Shown here piece by piece: positions 30,143-37,117 of a DNA stretch of 37,117 nt (position 1 is the first letter of the stretch; every line of letters begins with the position of its first letter). The DNA comes from a bacterium (GTDB lineage: Bacteria > Patescibacteriota > Minisyncoccia > 1-14-0-10-42-19). The stretch is taken from NCBI GenBank assembly GCA_030690215.1, contig JAUYHD010000033.1, forward strand, positions 1 through 37,117, read 5' to 3'. A program made the translations under genes and the position numbers. The notes below the pieces were generated by a model that saw only the letters and a list, made by a program, of their open reading frames with translations, was not told the origin of the DNA and did not search any database.

Positions 30143-30166
30143 AAAGCTATCCTTGAATAGCTTTGA
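30141..30166. terminator. Hairpin over the lepA stop codon
   Basis: TCAAAGCTAT-CCTTGA-ATAGCTTTGA is a perfect 10-bp stem spanning the last codons and TAG of lepA. No U-tract follows on the minus strand, so it may be an RNA stabiliser rather than a terminator. Confidence 0.45.
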
Positions 30167-31943
30167 TAAAAACATCATGAGGAAGTGCTACTGACCCTGA
30201 TTCCCGCAGGCGCTTTTTTCCTTTCTTCTGTTTTTGCCATAATTTCATTTTACGGGTTCTGTCTCCCCCGTATAAATAACCCGTAACATCCTTTTTTAGG
30301 GCGGTTATGCTTTCGGAAGCAATAATACGACCGCGCGCTTGCGCCTGTATCTTGTATGCAAAAAGTTGGCGCGGAAGAATCTTTTTTAATTTTTCAACGA
30401 GAGCGCGCGCCTCCCGCTCTACGCGCTTTTCGGATACGATCCGCGAAAACGGCTGTTCTATCTCTCCATGTACGAGTACATCAATGCGCACCACATTCGC
30501 ATCGCGCATATCGGAAAGCGCATAATCAAGGGAAGCATACCCGGACGAAACGCTTTTTAGGCGATTGTAAAAATCGCGCATCAATTCGCGTAACGGCATC
30601 TCTCCCTTAATTTCAAGACGCGCCCCGACATTCATCGTATCTCCGATGGTAACTTCGTATTCTTCAAGCAACGATAAAATAGAGCCGAGATAATCGGAGG
30701 GCGTAAGAATAGAAAGAGACGCCCATGGCTCACGGACATGCGATATCTCATGGTCTTCCGGAAATTCACTTGGGGAATGGAAAATCTCTATTCTTCCGTC
30801 TTTCAGCGTAACTTCATACATAACCGTAGGCGATGTAATAACAACATCAATACCAAACTCCCTTCGGATACGTTCAATAATAATTTCTATATGCAAAAGA
30901 CCCAAAAATCCGCATCCAAATCCTCTCCCGAGCGCTCCCGATTCCTCTTCGTATGAAAACGAGCTGTCTTCCAAATGGAGGCGGTCAAGCGCTTTTTTCA
31001 AATCATCAAAATCATCCTGCGCTATGGGATACACATTTGCCCATACCATAGACACCGGTTTTTTATATCCCTCAAGCAACGAGGCAGGCGCGTGAGCGGT
31101 TGTTACCGTATCTCCAACCGTTACCGTTTCGGGTTTTTTTATATTAGTTACCACATATCCTATTTCTCCTGCCTGCAAAGAATCTTTAACGCGCCGTTCG
31201 GGTAAAAAAACCCCGACATCTCCGGCTTCAAATACATGGCCCGCGCCGGCAAGCAATAATTTTATGCCCTTTTTTATTTCTCCGCTCGCAACGCGAATAT
31301 AGGCGATTACTCCCTGGTGGGGAGAATACTCAAAATCAAAAATAAGCGCTTGAAGCGGTCCTGCGCCCGATTGTTTGTTCTCCGAAGTGCTGTAACGCGG
31401 TTCGGGGATCCGCTCAATAATCGCCTCCAAAAGCGCGGAAACGCCTTGCCCTGTTTTCCCCGAGATCTCCAAAATGTCTTCAGGCCGAGTTCCTAAAAGT
31501 GCTGTAATTTCTTCTTTTGTTTCGCGAATCCGCGCATGCGGCAAATCAATTTTATTTACGGCAGGAATAATTGTTTTATTCAAGGAACGCGCAAGTTCAA
31601 CATTGGAAAGTGTTTGGGCCTGAATCCCTTGCGACGCATCTACCAGAAGGATCGCGCCCTCAACAGCCGCAAGCGAACGCGACACTTCATACGAAAAGTC
31701 TATATGCCCGGGGGTATCAATCAAATTCAGCGTATAACTCGCAGCATGTAACGTATAGCTCATAGTGACGGGAGTCATTTTTATAGTAATGCCCCGCTCG
31801 CGTTCAATATCCATTGCATCCAAAAACTGCTCGCGCATTTTCCGCTTTTCTACAGTACCCGTAATCTCAAGAAGCCGATCAGCAAGTGTTGATTTGCCAT
31901 GGTCAATATGAGATATGATGCAAAAATTTCGTATTTCATTCAT
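30147..31943 (-). CDS. lepA: Elongation factor 4 (LepA)
   Basis: Start at the ATG at 31943 (MNEIRNFCIISHIDHGKST, 598 residues, the family's usual length); the ORF track's start is 25 codons longer. G1 SHIDHGKST (11-19), switch RGITIKM, G3 DTPGHIDFS, G4 NKIDLP. Domain V and the LepA-specific C-terminal region (LDYALSDMRDANVVRIDVLV, KKDVTGYLYGGDRTRKMKL) are complete. It is a ribosome-binding GTPase that acts on stalled or mistranslocated ribosomes. A perfect hairpin covers its stop codon. Confidence 0.96.
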   Translation of the reverse strand: MNEIRNFCIISHIDHGKSTLADRLLEITGTVEKRKMREQFLDAMDIERERGITIKMTPVTMSYTLHAASYTLNLIDTPGHIDFSYEVSRSLAAVEGAILLVDASQGIQAQTLSNVELARSLNKTIIPAVNKIDLPHARIRETKEEITALLGTRPEDILEISGKTGQGVSALLEAIIERIPEPRYSTSENKQSGAGPLQALIFDFEYSPHQGVIAYIRVASGEIKKGIKLLLAGAGHVFEAGDVGVFLPERRVKDSLQAGEIGYVVTNIKKPETVTVGDTVTTAHAPASLLEGYKKPVSMVWANVYPIAQDDFDDLKKALDRLHLEDSSFSYEEESGALGRGFGCGFLGLLHIEIIIERIRREFGIDVVITSPTVMYEVTLKDGRIEIFHSPSEFPEDHEISHVREPWASLSILTPSDYLGSILSLLEEYEVTIGDTMNVGARLEIKGEMPLRELMRDFYNRLKSVSSGYASLDYALSDMRDANVVRIDVLVHGEIEQPFSRIVSEKRVEREARALVEKLKKILPRQLFAYKIQAQARGRIIASESITALKKDVTGYLYGGDRTRKMKLWQKQKKGKKRLRESGSVALPHDVFIKAIQG

Positions 31944-32068
31944 GTTTTTTTTATTCGGCTTGATTTGATGCTTTTCTAAGACGGACAATGCCCGAGAACG
32001 AAACTTCTCCTTTTGCATTCTTTAAAAAATCCATCTATGAAACAAATCCTCTTTCGCCCACCCCCACC

Positions 32069-33757
32069 CTACAATCCGCTTCCCGAAGACGGCTCTTGAG
32101 ACACAAAAGGCGTTTTCCAAAAACGGCGTACAAGCGCCTTTTTCAGCTCTTCGTACTCACGATTCTTCGCGAAAATAAGGAACAGCACCCCACCCGCAAC
32201 GCCCAAGATGCCCGCGAGACTCCCATGAAGAAAAACCCCCGCGAATGTTTCTAAATTAAACATACCGTCAAATAACCGAAGCGCATAAAATGTAACAACG
32301 CCCATGATAGCAGAACTTATGCTGATGTGCGCGAAGGAATTCCAAAATCGTTTCCCGCCGGCAGACCCAAAATCACGGGAAAAAAATATCGCAAGCAATA
32401 CAAGATTGAGTATACTCCCCAAAGAAAACATAAACGGAAGAATGAGCATTTTATTATGTACAAGATCTGAAACACGAAGAATATCCGCAAACACATACGA
32501 AAAACTGCTTGATGCATCATAGAGCCACGAAAAGAAAAATACGCCGGCAACAATAAATAGTGCCGCGCATATATTAATTGCTACGGGCGTTATTGTCTTT
32601 CCACCCGCGTAAAACGCGCGCACATACAAAAGAATGAGCGCTTGCGCAACAAGAGAAACAGAAAAAAGCGCGAGTGCTGCCGCTGTCAGGCGCGTGTCCA
32701 CCCAGCCGAAATTGCCGGCACCCAGAATAACACGCACAATATGCGCTCGGAGTACAATAAAAAGAATGGTGAACGGGAGCGACCAAAAAATAATATGGCG
32801 TATCGCCAAAGAAACATGTTCAAGAAATTTTTTTCGTTCATCGCGCGCAAACACCCCCGCCAAAAATGGAAACGCGGCAACACTATACGAAAGTCCGATA
32901 ACAGAAAGCGGCACTGTCTCCAAATTATACGCGAGCTGGAAAACAGCGATACTCCCCAATCCGAATACGGAAGCAAATGCGGTCATCGCGATAAAAACAA
33001 GCTGATTTATCGACAACCCAACTGAACGCGGGAAAGACAATAAAAATGCCCGCCGCAAGCCTGGCTCAATCCTTAAAGAAAAAAATGGAAGAAAATGAAG
33101 CCGGATAATTGATGGGATCTGCACCGCAACATGAAGAAACGCCCCGATAACAACCCCAAACGCAATCCCGGAAAGTCCCCACACCGGATACAAAAAAAGA
33201 AGACCTATGATAATACCGACATTATAGAGAATCGGGCTTAGGGCATAAATAAAAAACAAGCGGAATGCCTGTATAATACTCGCTGCAATATTAGAGAGCC
33301 CCAAAAAAAGCGCTTGCAATAAAAGAATTCTTCCTAAAAGAACCGTCGTTTCACGCTGAGAAGCATTAAAACCCGGCGTTACCATATCCGTAAGATAGGG
33401 CATGAAAAAAAAGAGAGCCACTCCAAGTACGCCGATACCAACCAAAAACCAAGACAACACAGAACCAATAAATCGGCTTGCTTCCTCCCTGCCTTTTGAT
33501 TCTCGTTCCAGCAACAGCGGGATAAGAGCGGTAGACGCCGCAATAAAAAGAGAAAGAGTATATACAAAATCAGGAATGCGGAATGACGCATAGTACATAT
33601 CAAGCGCCTCTCCGGCACCGAACGTAGAAGCAAGCATCCGATCGCGAACCAACGCCAACGCTTTTGCAAACACTGTTGTTATCGCCAAAAGAAAGGCGGC
33701 CTGGTGGACGCCTGTAAATTCACGCTCAAAAAAATGAGATAGCTTGGCTATAACCAC
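32069..33757 (-). CDS. murJ: Lipid II flippase MurJ (MviN)
   Basis: 562 residues, about 14 membrane spans of the MOP superfamily. Family features: AKALALVRDRMLASTFGAGEALDMYYASFRIPDF near the start, FIAASTALIPLL, RFIGSVLSW, and SFPRSVGLSINQLVF in the middle. The start is a GTG at 33757, 21 bases after the stop of the O-antigen-ligase-like gene, with no clear ribosome site. MurJ moves lipid II across the membrane for wall synthesis. The cytosolic tail is short (VRRFWKTPFVSQEPSSGSGL). It is cotranscribed with the upstream gene. Confidence 0.94.
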   Translation of the reverse strand: MVIAKLSHFFEREFTGVHQAAFLLAITTVFAKALALVRDRMLASTFGAGEALDMYYASFRIPDFVYTLSLFIAASTALIPLLLERESKGREEASRFIGSVLSWFLVGIGVLGVALFFFMPYLTDMVTPGFNASQRETTVLLGRILLLQALFLGLSNIAASIIQAFRLFFIYALSPILYNVGIIIGLLFLYPVWGLSGIAFGVVIGAFLHVAVQIPSIIRLHFLPFFSLRIEPGLRRAFLLSFPRSVGLSINQLVFIAMTAFASVFGLGSIAVFQLAYNLETVPLSVIGLSYSVAAFPFLAGVFARDERKKFLEHVSLAIRHIIFWSLPFTILFIVLRAHIVRVILGAGNFGWVDTRLTAAALALFSVSLVAQALILLYVRAFYAGGKTITPVAINICAALFIVAGVFFFSWLYDASSSFSYVFADILRVSDLVHNKMLILPFMFSLGSILNLVLLAIFFSRDFGSAGGKRFWNSFAHISISSAIMGVVTFYALRLFDGMFNLETFAGVFLHGSLAGILGVAGGVLFLIFAKNREYEELKKALVRRFWKTPFVSQEPSSGSGL

Positions 33758-33778
33758 AGAAATACTTTTTATTCGCCG

Positions 33779-36169
33779 TTATTCTTCTAGCGGAGATGTT
33801 TCGCGATCTTCCGGAGGAGGAATGCCTTCAAGAGCTTGCTTGCCGCCACGCAAATTGGAAAGAATCTGCTTTACTTCCTGAACGCTGGGGTTTAACTCTT
33901 CAACCCGTTCAAACTGGATCATGGCGGCATCTTTGTCGCCCTGTCGATCATAAATAATCCCTAAGAAATAACGCGCGTTTGAGTAATTGGGATTGAGCTC
34001 AATTGCGCGTTCAAATACCTGACGCGCATTTTCAAATTGGTCGCTTTGATAATATAAAAGGCCGAGCTGGAACAAAACGCCGATATCGTTCGGAAGCAAA
34101 AATTGCGTGTTTCGCGTCTCTTCAATCGCGGAATTAATATCCCCTGTTTGCGCTTTAATTTGGGCAAGTAAAAACCGCGCCGGCGCATAATCCGTCTTGA
34201 TACCTATTGCCTGCTCTAACAAACTTTCGGCGTCATCGAATTCTCCTACCTGGACATTCGCGCGCGCGCGCACAAAAAGCGCTTCCGGGCTTTGTGGGCT
34301 TCGCTCGTGCGCGCGTTCATACATGTCGCTGGCAAATCCGGCCGCACCCTCAATATTAAAAGGAATGACTGACTCATACACCCTGCCCAACGTAATCCAA
34401 TTTAATGTTTCTCCGGGATTTATTTGGGAAGCAAGCTGTCCTGTTTGTACCGCGCCCGCAAGAATTGTCTGGAACTGGCTCCTCGCTTCGTCTATTGAAA
34501 TATCGGTGCGCGTCAAAAGAGCATTCATGCGGATCAAATCAACGTCAACAAGAGAGCGGAGATACCGGTCACGCTGATCAAGATTAATCGCGCGAACAAA
34601 GTCATTGCGCGCGGCTTCTGTGTCGTTTTCTTCATTGATATGCGCGATCCCGTTGCCATAATAAATTGCTGCGACATATTTTTGGCCCAATAAATAAACG
34701 CCGGCGATACTTGCTACCGACAAACACAATAACAGGAGAGCGGCAACAAACCCGACCCCCGCATTTTGGAAAAGGGGAATACGGTAATCAGAAAGAATGC
34801 CCGCACTGCTCATCTGCGCGATAAAAAGTCCGAGAAACAAGAAAAAGAACAGCACGAAAAAATACCCGGGAGTATACAATATGAGCCCCAGCAAAAGATA
34901 CAACACCCCCAAAAACGTAACAACGGAAAATGTATGCCCTCCCTCAAACGCAAAGCGGACAATCGCCCGAATTCCATAAAAAAGAACCGAACCAATAAGA
35001 AGAAGCAAAGAAAGCGCTCCGGCAAGTCCCAGTGTCGCAAAAAGCGTAGATAAAAAACTTACACCGGTAGTAAAACGCGTAGCCCAAAATACGGTTTGGT
35101 TTACTTCAAGTGGCTTGTACAAGAGCCAATCATACAGAAACGTGTTTGGGCCCGATCCAAAAAATAGATTCCCCTCACGAAGCGTCAGTTGTGTGACACT
35201 CCAGCTTGCATCCCACGATGGGCGAACCTCAACAATATCCCCGCCGAAAATGGCGCTCACCGACTGGCCCAATACCGGCGTCACAAGGAAAAAAAGCGCC
35301 ACCAAAAGAAATGCCAGCGGCTCCCAATGAAGCGTGGGCTTAGAACGTTTGAATGAATACAAATAGGCAAACAAAATTACGGTGAAGACGGCGTATAAAA
35401 TCCATGCCATTTTGAAGTTAACCGCAATCATCATGACGAGTGCCGCACAAGAAACGGCATAGTAAAAAAGAGAAACGTACTTGCCCTCGTCATTTTTCGC
35501 AAGAAAAAGAAACAAAAACCCGAGAAAACTCCAATAAAGACCGAATGCATTCCACGAACCGATAGGATTCGCGCTCGGAACGGTAAAGGCGCTCCCCCAA
35601 AAATTAAATCCGCCAAACATGTGAACAAGCTGTAACACAAAAAGAGCCAAAGAAGACGCGCCAAGAACTAAAAAGAGCGTACGGGAATCGTTCTTTCCAC
35701 GAAACAAAAACGACATGATAAATGCCCCCAGCACAAAAAGGACCGATGCGACAACCGTATCAGGCTCATTGCCAAGTCCGATAAATGAAACATGCCTGCT
35801 TACTGAAAATAATCCGGAAATAAGATTTACTACTACATATCCGATGAGTGCGGCCGCAAAAATATGTTTCGGTATTGATAATTCTCCTTGTTGGATGCGC
35901 CCGATAAGCCATGAAATGAACGCAAGCAGTACAAAAACAGAAAACAAGAAAGCTTTATTAAGCACAATCGGAAAAACGGTAAACGGCAACGCCCACATTG
36001 GAAGAAGCCCCACGGCAATATATATAAAAATACGGGCAATTTGATCCCACGAAAACGACCGCAAAAACCGGCCGCGAAACCCGCTTAAGGAATCACTCAT
36101 TCCTTCGGGCGCATCTCCGGAAGACGCGCGATATGATTTTTCTTCAAACGATATATGTGTATCTTCCAT
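33779..36169 (-). CDS. O-antigen ligase-like membrane protein with C-terminal TPR repeats
   Basis: 796 residues. Twelve or so membrane spans from about 42 to 490, including the ligase-type region PKHIFAAALIGYVVVNLISG with SRHVSFIGLGNEPD after it. A soluble TPR array follows at about 500-780 (IAHINEENDTEAARNDFVRA, ALFVRARANVQVGEFDDAES, GVLFQLGLLYYQSDQFENAR, NYSNARYFLGIIYDRQGDKD). The fusion is common in Parcubacteria and may ligate or polymerise surface polysaccharide, with TPRs as a docking platform. The acceptor is unknown, as these cells lack LPS. It leads an operon with murJ. Confidence 0.87.
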   Translation of the reverse strand: MEDTHISFEEKSYRASSGDAPEGMSDSLSGFRGRFLRSFSWDQIARIFIYIAVGLLPMWALPFTVFPIVLNKAFLFSVFVLLAFISWLIGRIQQGELSIPKHIFAAALIGYVVVNLISGLFSVSRHVSFIGLGNEPDTVVASVLFVLGAFIMSFLFRGKNDSRTLFLVLGASSLALFVLQLVHMFGGFNFWGSAFTVPSANPIGSWNAFGLYWSFLGFLFLFLAKNDEGKYVSLFYYAVSCAALVMMIAVNFKMAWILYAVFTVILFAYLYSFKRSKPTLHWEPLAFLLVALFFLVTPVLGQSVSAIFGGDIVEVRPSWDASWSVTQLTLREGNLFFGSGPNTFLYDWLLYKPLEVNQTVFWATRFTTGVSFLSTLFATLGLAGALSLLLLIGSVLFYGIRAIVRFAFEGGHTFSVVTFLGVLYLLLGLILYTPGYFFVLFFFLFLGLFIAQMSSAGILSDYRIPLFQNAGVGFVAALLLLCLSVASIAGVYLLGQKYVAAIYYGNGIAHINEENDTEAARNDFVRAINLDQRDRYLRSLVDVDLIRMNALLTRTDISIDEARSQFQTILAGAVQTGQLASQINPGETLNWITLGRVYESVIPFNIEGAAGFASDMYERAHERSPQSPEALFVRARANVQVGEFDDAESLLEQAIGIKTDYAPARFLLAQIKAQTGDINSAIEETRNTQFLLPNDIGVLFQLGLLYYQSDQFENARQVFERAIELNPNYSNARYFLGIIYDRQGDKDAAMIQFERVEELNPSVQEVKQILSNLRGGKQALEGIPPPEDRETSPLEE

Positions 36170-36287
36170 AGTAAAAATTGATTACTAATATGATATGTAT
36201 TCAATACTATCAAAGACACCCCAAGAAAACAACCAATACCCCTTCTTCCTTGTGAACAATATGTTGTGTATACTAATACAATACGAC

Positions 36288-36509
36288 ATGACCCGCCATT
36301 ATCTCACAATCAAGCAAGCAGCTGATTTTATAGGAGTAAGCACCCTTACGCTTCGTAATTGGGATAAAAAAGGCAAACTTGCAGCGTATCGCCACCCCGT
36401 AAACAGCTATCGACTATACCGAGTGGCAGATCTTGAAAAATTTGTAAAAAGCATATCCGGGAGACGCCCGCGAAAGCTCAATATCATTATGCTTGAGGAT
36501 GAGGAATGA
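36288..36509 (+). CDS. MerR-like/excisionase-type HTH protein
   Basis: Start at the ATG at 36288 (MTRHYLTIKQAADFIGVS, 73 residues); the ORF track adds 31 residues of non-coding leader. One winged HTH of the MerR/Xis type: LTIKQAADFIGVSTLTLRNWDKKGKLAAYRHP, then YRLYRVADLEKFVK. It has no effector domain, so it is a small DNA-binding regulator or recombination directionality factor. A close TATACT-type box lies about 15 bases before the ATG. Divergent from the ligase gene. Confidence 0.85.
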   Translation: MTRHYLTIKQAADFIGVSTLTLRNWDKKGKLAAYRHPVNSYRLYRVADLEKFVKSISGRRPRKLNIIMLEDEE

Positions 36510-36510
36510 G

Positions 36511-36611
36511 CCCAGCACCACTTTTCTAAGAGATATCAGTTGCTCCGCTACATCTTTAAGAATTTCCAACCTCCCCAGACCATGTAACTTATTACAAAGA
36601 ATGGTGCTGGG
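36511..36611. repeat. 101-bp stretch bounded by perfect 10-bp inverted repeats
   Basis: CCCAGCACCA at 36511-36520 and TGGTGCTGGG at 36602-36611 are exact inverses. The interior has no long gene; read on the minus strand it holds an open peptide with LEILKDVAEQLISLRK, reminiscent of an HTH start. It could be a structured RNA, a small MITE or a gene remnant. Confidence 0.5.
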
Positions 36612-36979
36612 TGAATAAGCTGTGAGAAACGTGTGAACAATTATCCGCCTTCGGCGGATTCCGCCCCTCTTTCGCTAGAAGCTACGGAGGGCAAACGAAG
36701 AAATAAAAGATACCACGGTCAACCATTCCGACTCGCTTTACTCGAGGCGAGTAAGATCGTGGGGGCTTCATTTTCTGGGACCGCAGAAAAGTGGTTTTTT
36801 GCCAAAACTCCTTCAAAAAAGGTGTTTTTTTGTGAGACGCTTCCGCAAGCGTTACTCGCCTCGCTCAAGCTTTGGCGGAGCGGGCTCGTCTCGCTCGACG
36901 CGAGTCGGAGCGGGCGCTCGGGCTTTCTGATGCGGGGTTAAAACCGGCCTTGCGTTTCAAGGCGGGCAAGCACACAAAC
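36612..36979. other. Repeat mosaic before the right IS end
   Basis: About 370 bases without a convincing gene. They contain consecutive hairpins: ATCCGCC-TTC-GGCGGAT (36643), CCCTCTTTCG...ACGGAGGG (36665), ACGCTT-CCGC-AAGCGT near 36838, plus a CGCTCGGGCTTTCTGATGCG stretch (about 36913) that matches part of the 134-bp repeat in opposite orientation. The 102-residue ORF over it is Ser/Arg/Leu-rich and follows the repeats. Confidence 0.55.
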
Positions 36980-37117
36980 TATGTTTTAGGCAGGCACATT
37001 TGGCGGATTGATTAGTTGATAATTCGCGAGAAATTCATTTGGAGTTTTCCCATTCAATCCGCAATGTTCAAGGTCATTGTAGTACATATTCCATAATCTA
37101 AGATAGTATCGTAAATC
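36980..37117. repeat. Terminal inverted repeat of the contig, right copy
   Basis: Exact reverse complement of bases 4-141. Confidence 0.9.
36986..37117 (-). CDS. Transposase C-terminal fragment, cut by contig end
   Basis: Same 3' coding end as at 1-135, on the minus strand, stop TAA at 36986-36988. The two fragments point inward with their 3' ends, so intact copies would lie outside the window on both sides. Confidence 0.75.
   Translation of the reverse strand, partial: DLRYYLRLWNMYYNDLEHCGLNGKTPNEFLANYQLINPPNVPA

Noticed and set aside
36511-36611. SRP (4.5S) RNA candidate
   Set aside because: The GGTGCTGG-like ends recall it, but the conserved GGAA tetraloop helix and asymmetric loop are not present.
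36633-36941. 102-residue plus-strand ORF
   Set aside because: Its codons follow stacked hairpin repeats, the composition is Ser/Arg/Leu-rich with no domain pattern, and no ribosome site is present.

Overview
The window reads as one contig from a Patescibacteria (Candidate Phyla Radiation) genome, most like the Parcubacteria/Paceibacteria group. The evidence is the murJ, O-antigen-ligase-TPR and lepA neighbourhood, the many short secreted or single-span proteins, peptidoglycan-binding fusions, DsbA/VKOR pairs, serine recombinases that end inside tRNA genes, and modular GC-rich hairpin repeats between genes. UGA is used as a normal stop and an RF2 gene is present, so code 11 applies. I do not assign a finer taxon.

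Layout. Both contig ends are the same 138-bp 3' end of an IS transposase in inverted orientation, so the contig probably broke at copies of one IS. 0.2-5.6 kb: a GH18-like secreted hydrolase, a membrane PH/AlbA_2 protein, YwbE, two nuclease-like genes, a YCII protein, several interspersed repeats and a GH18 remnant. 5.6-9.7 kb: DEAD-box helicase, tRNA-Gln(TTG), an HTH/homing-type ORF squeezed between that tRNA and dnaX, dnaX, and a DsbA protein. 9.7-17.7 kb is mostly envelope and secreted proteins: a GHL13-type hydrolase, a DsbA-VKOR-DoxX-CAP oxidative-folding operon, a beta-helix protein and a Gmad2 protein. 17.8-24.7 kb is a decayed mobile island: tRNA-Gln(CTG) as attachment site, a large serine recombinase, an Xre-type controller, two DNA methyltransferases, a truncated third gene and a truncated phage-type polyvalent protein. 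24.7-27.6 kb: prfB (with a +1 frameshift), ftsE and ftsX. 27.6-37 kb: a lytic-transglycosylase-like protein, tRNA-Thr, a tRNA-Gly carried inside a small inverted-repeat insertion, a FtsB-like protein, lepA, murJ, O-antigen ligase/TPR, a MerR-like regulator and a repeat-rich tail.

How the genes fit together. Much of the window serves the cell surface: lipid II flipping (murJ), septum formation (ftsEX, FtsB-like), wall-bound hydrolases (GH18, CAP, SLT), surface polymer ligation, and disulfide formation (two DsbA proteins, one VKOR). Translation genes (prfB, lepA, five tRNA loci including one broken one) are interleaved.

The most unusual structures are: a 133-bp element with 19-bp inverted ends and a 4-bp target duplication that carries a whole tRNA-Gly gene and sits in the anticodon arm of a second, degenerate tRNA-Gly; the broken methyltransferase island; and a modular repeat family in which one copy is an exact insertion derivative of another.
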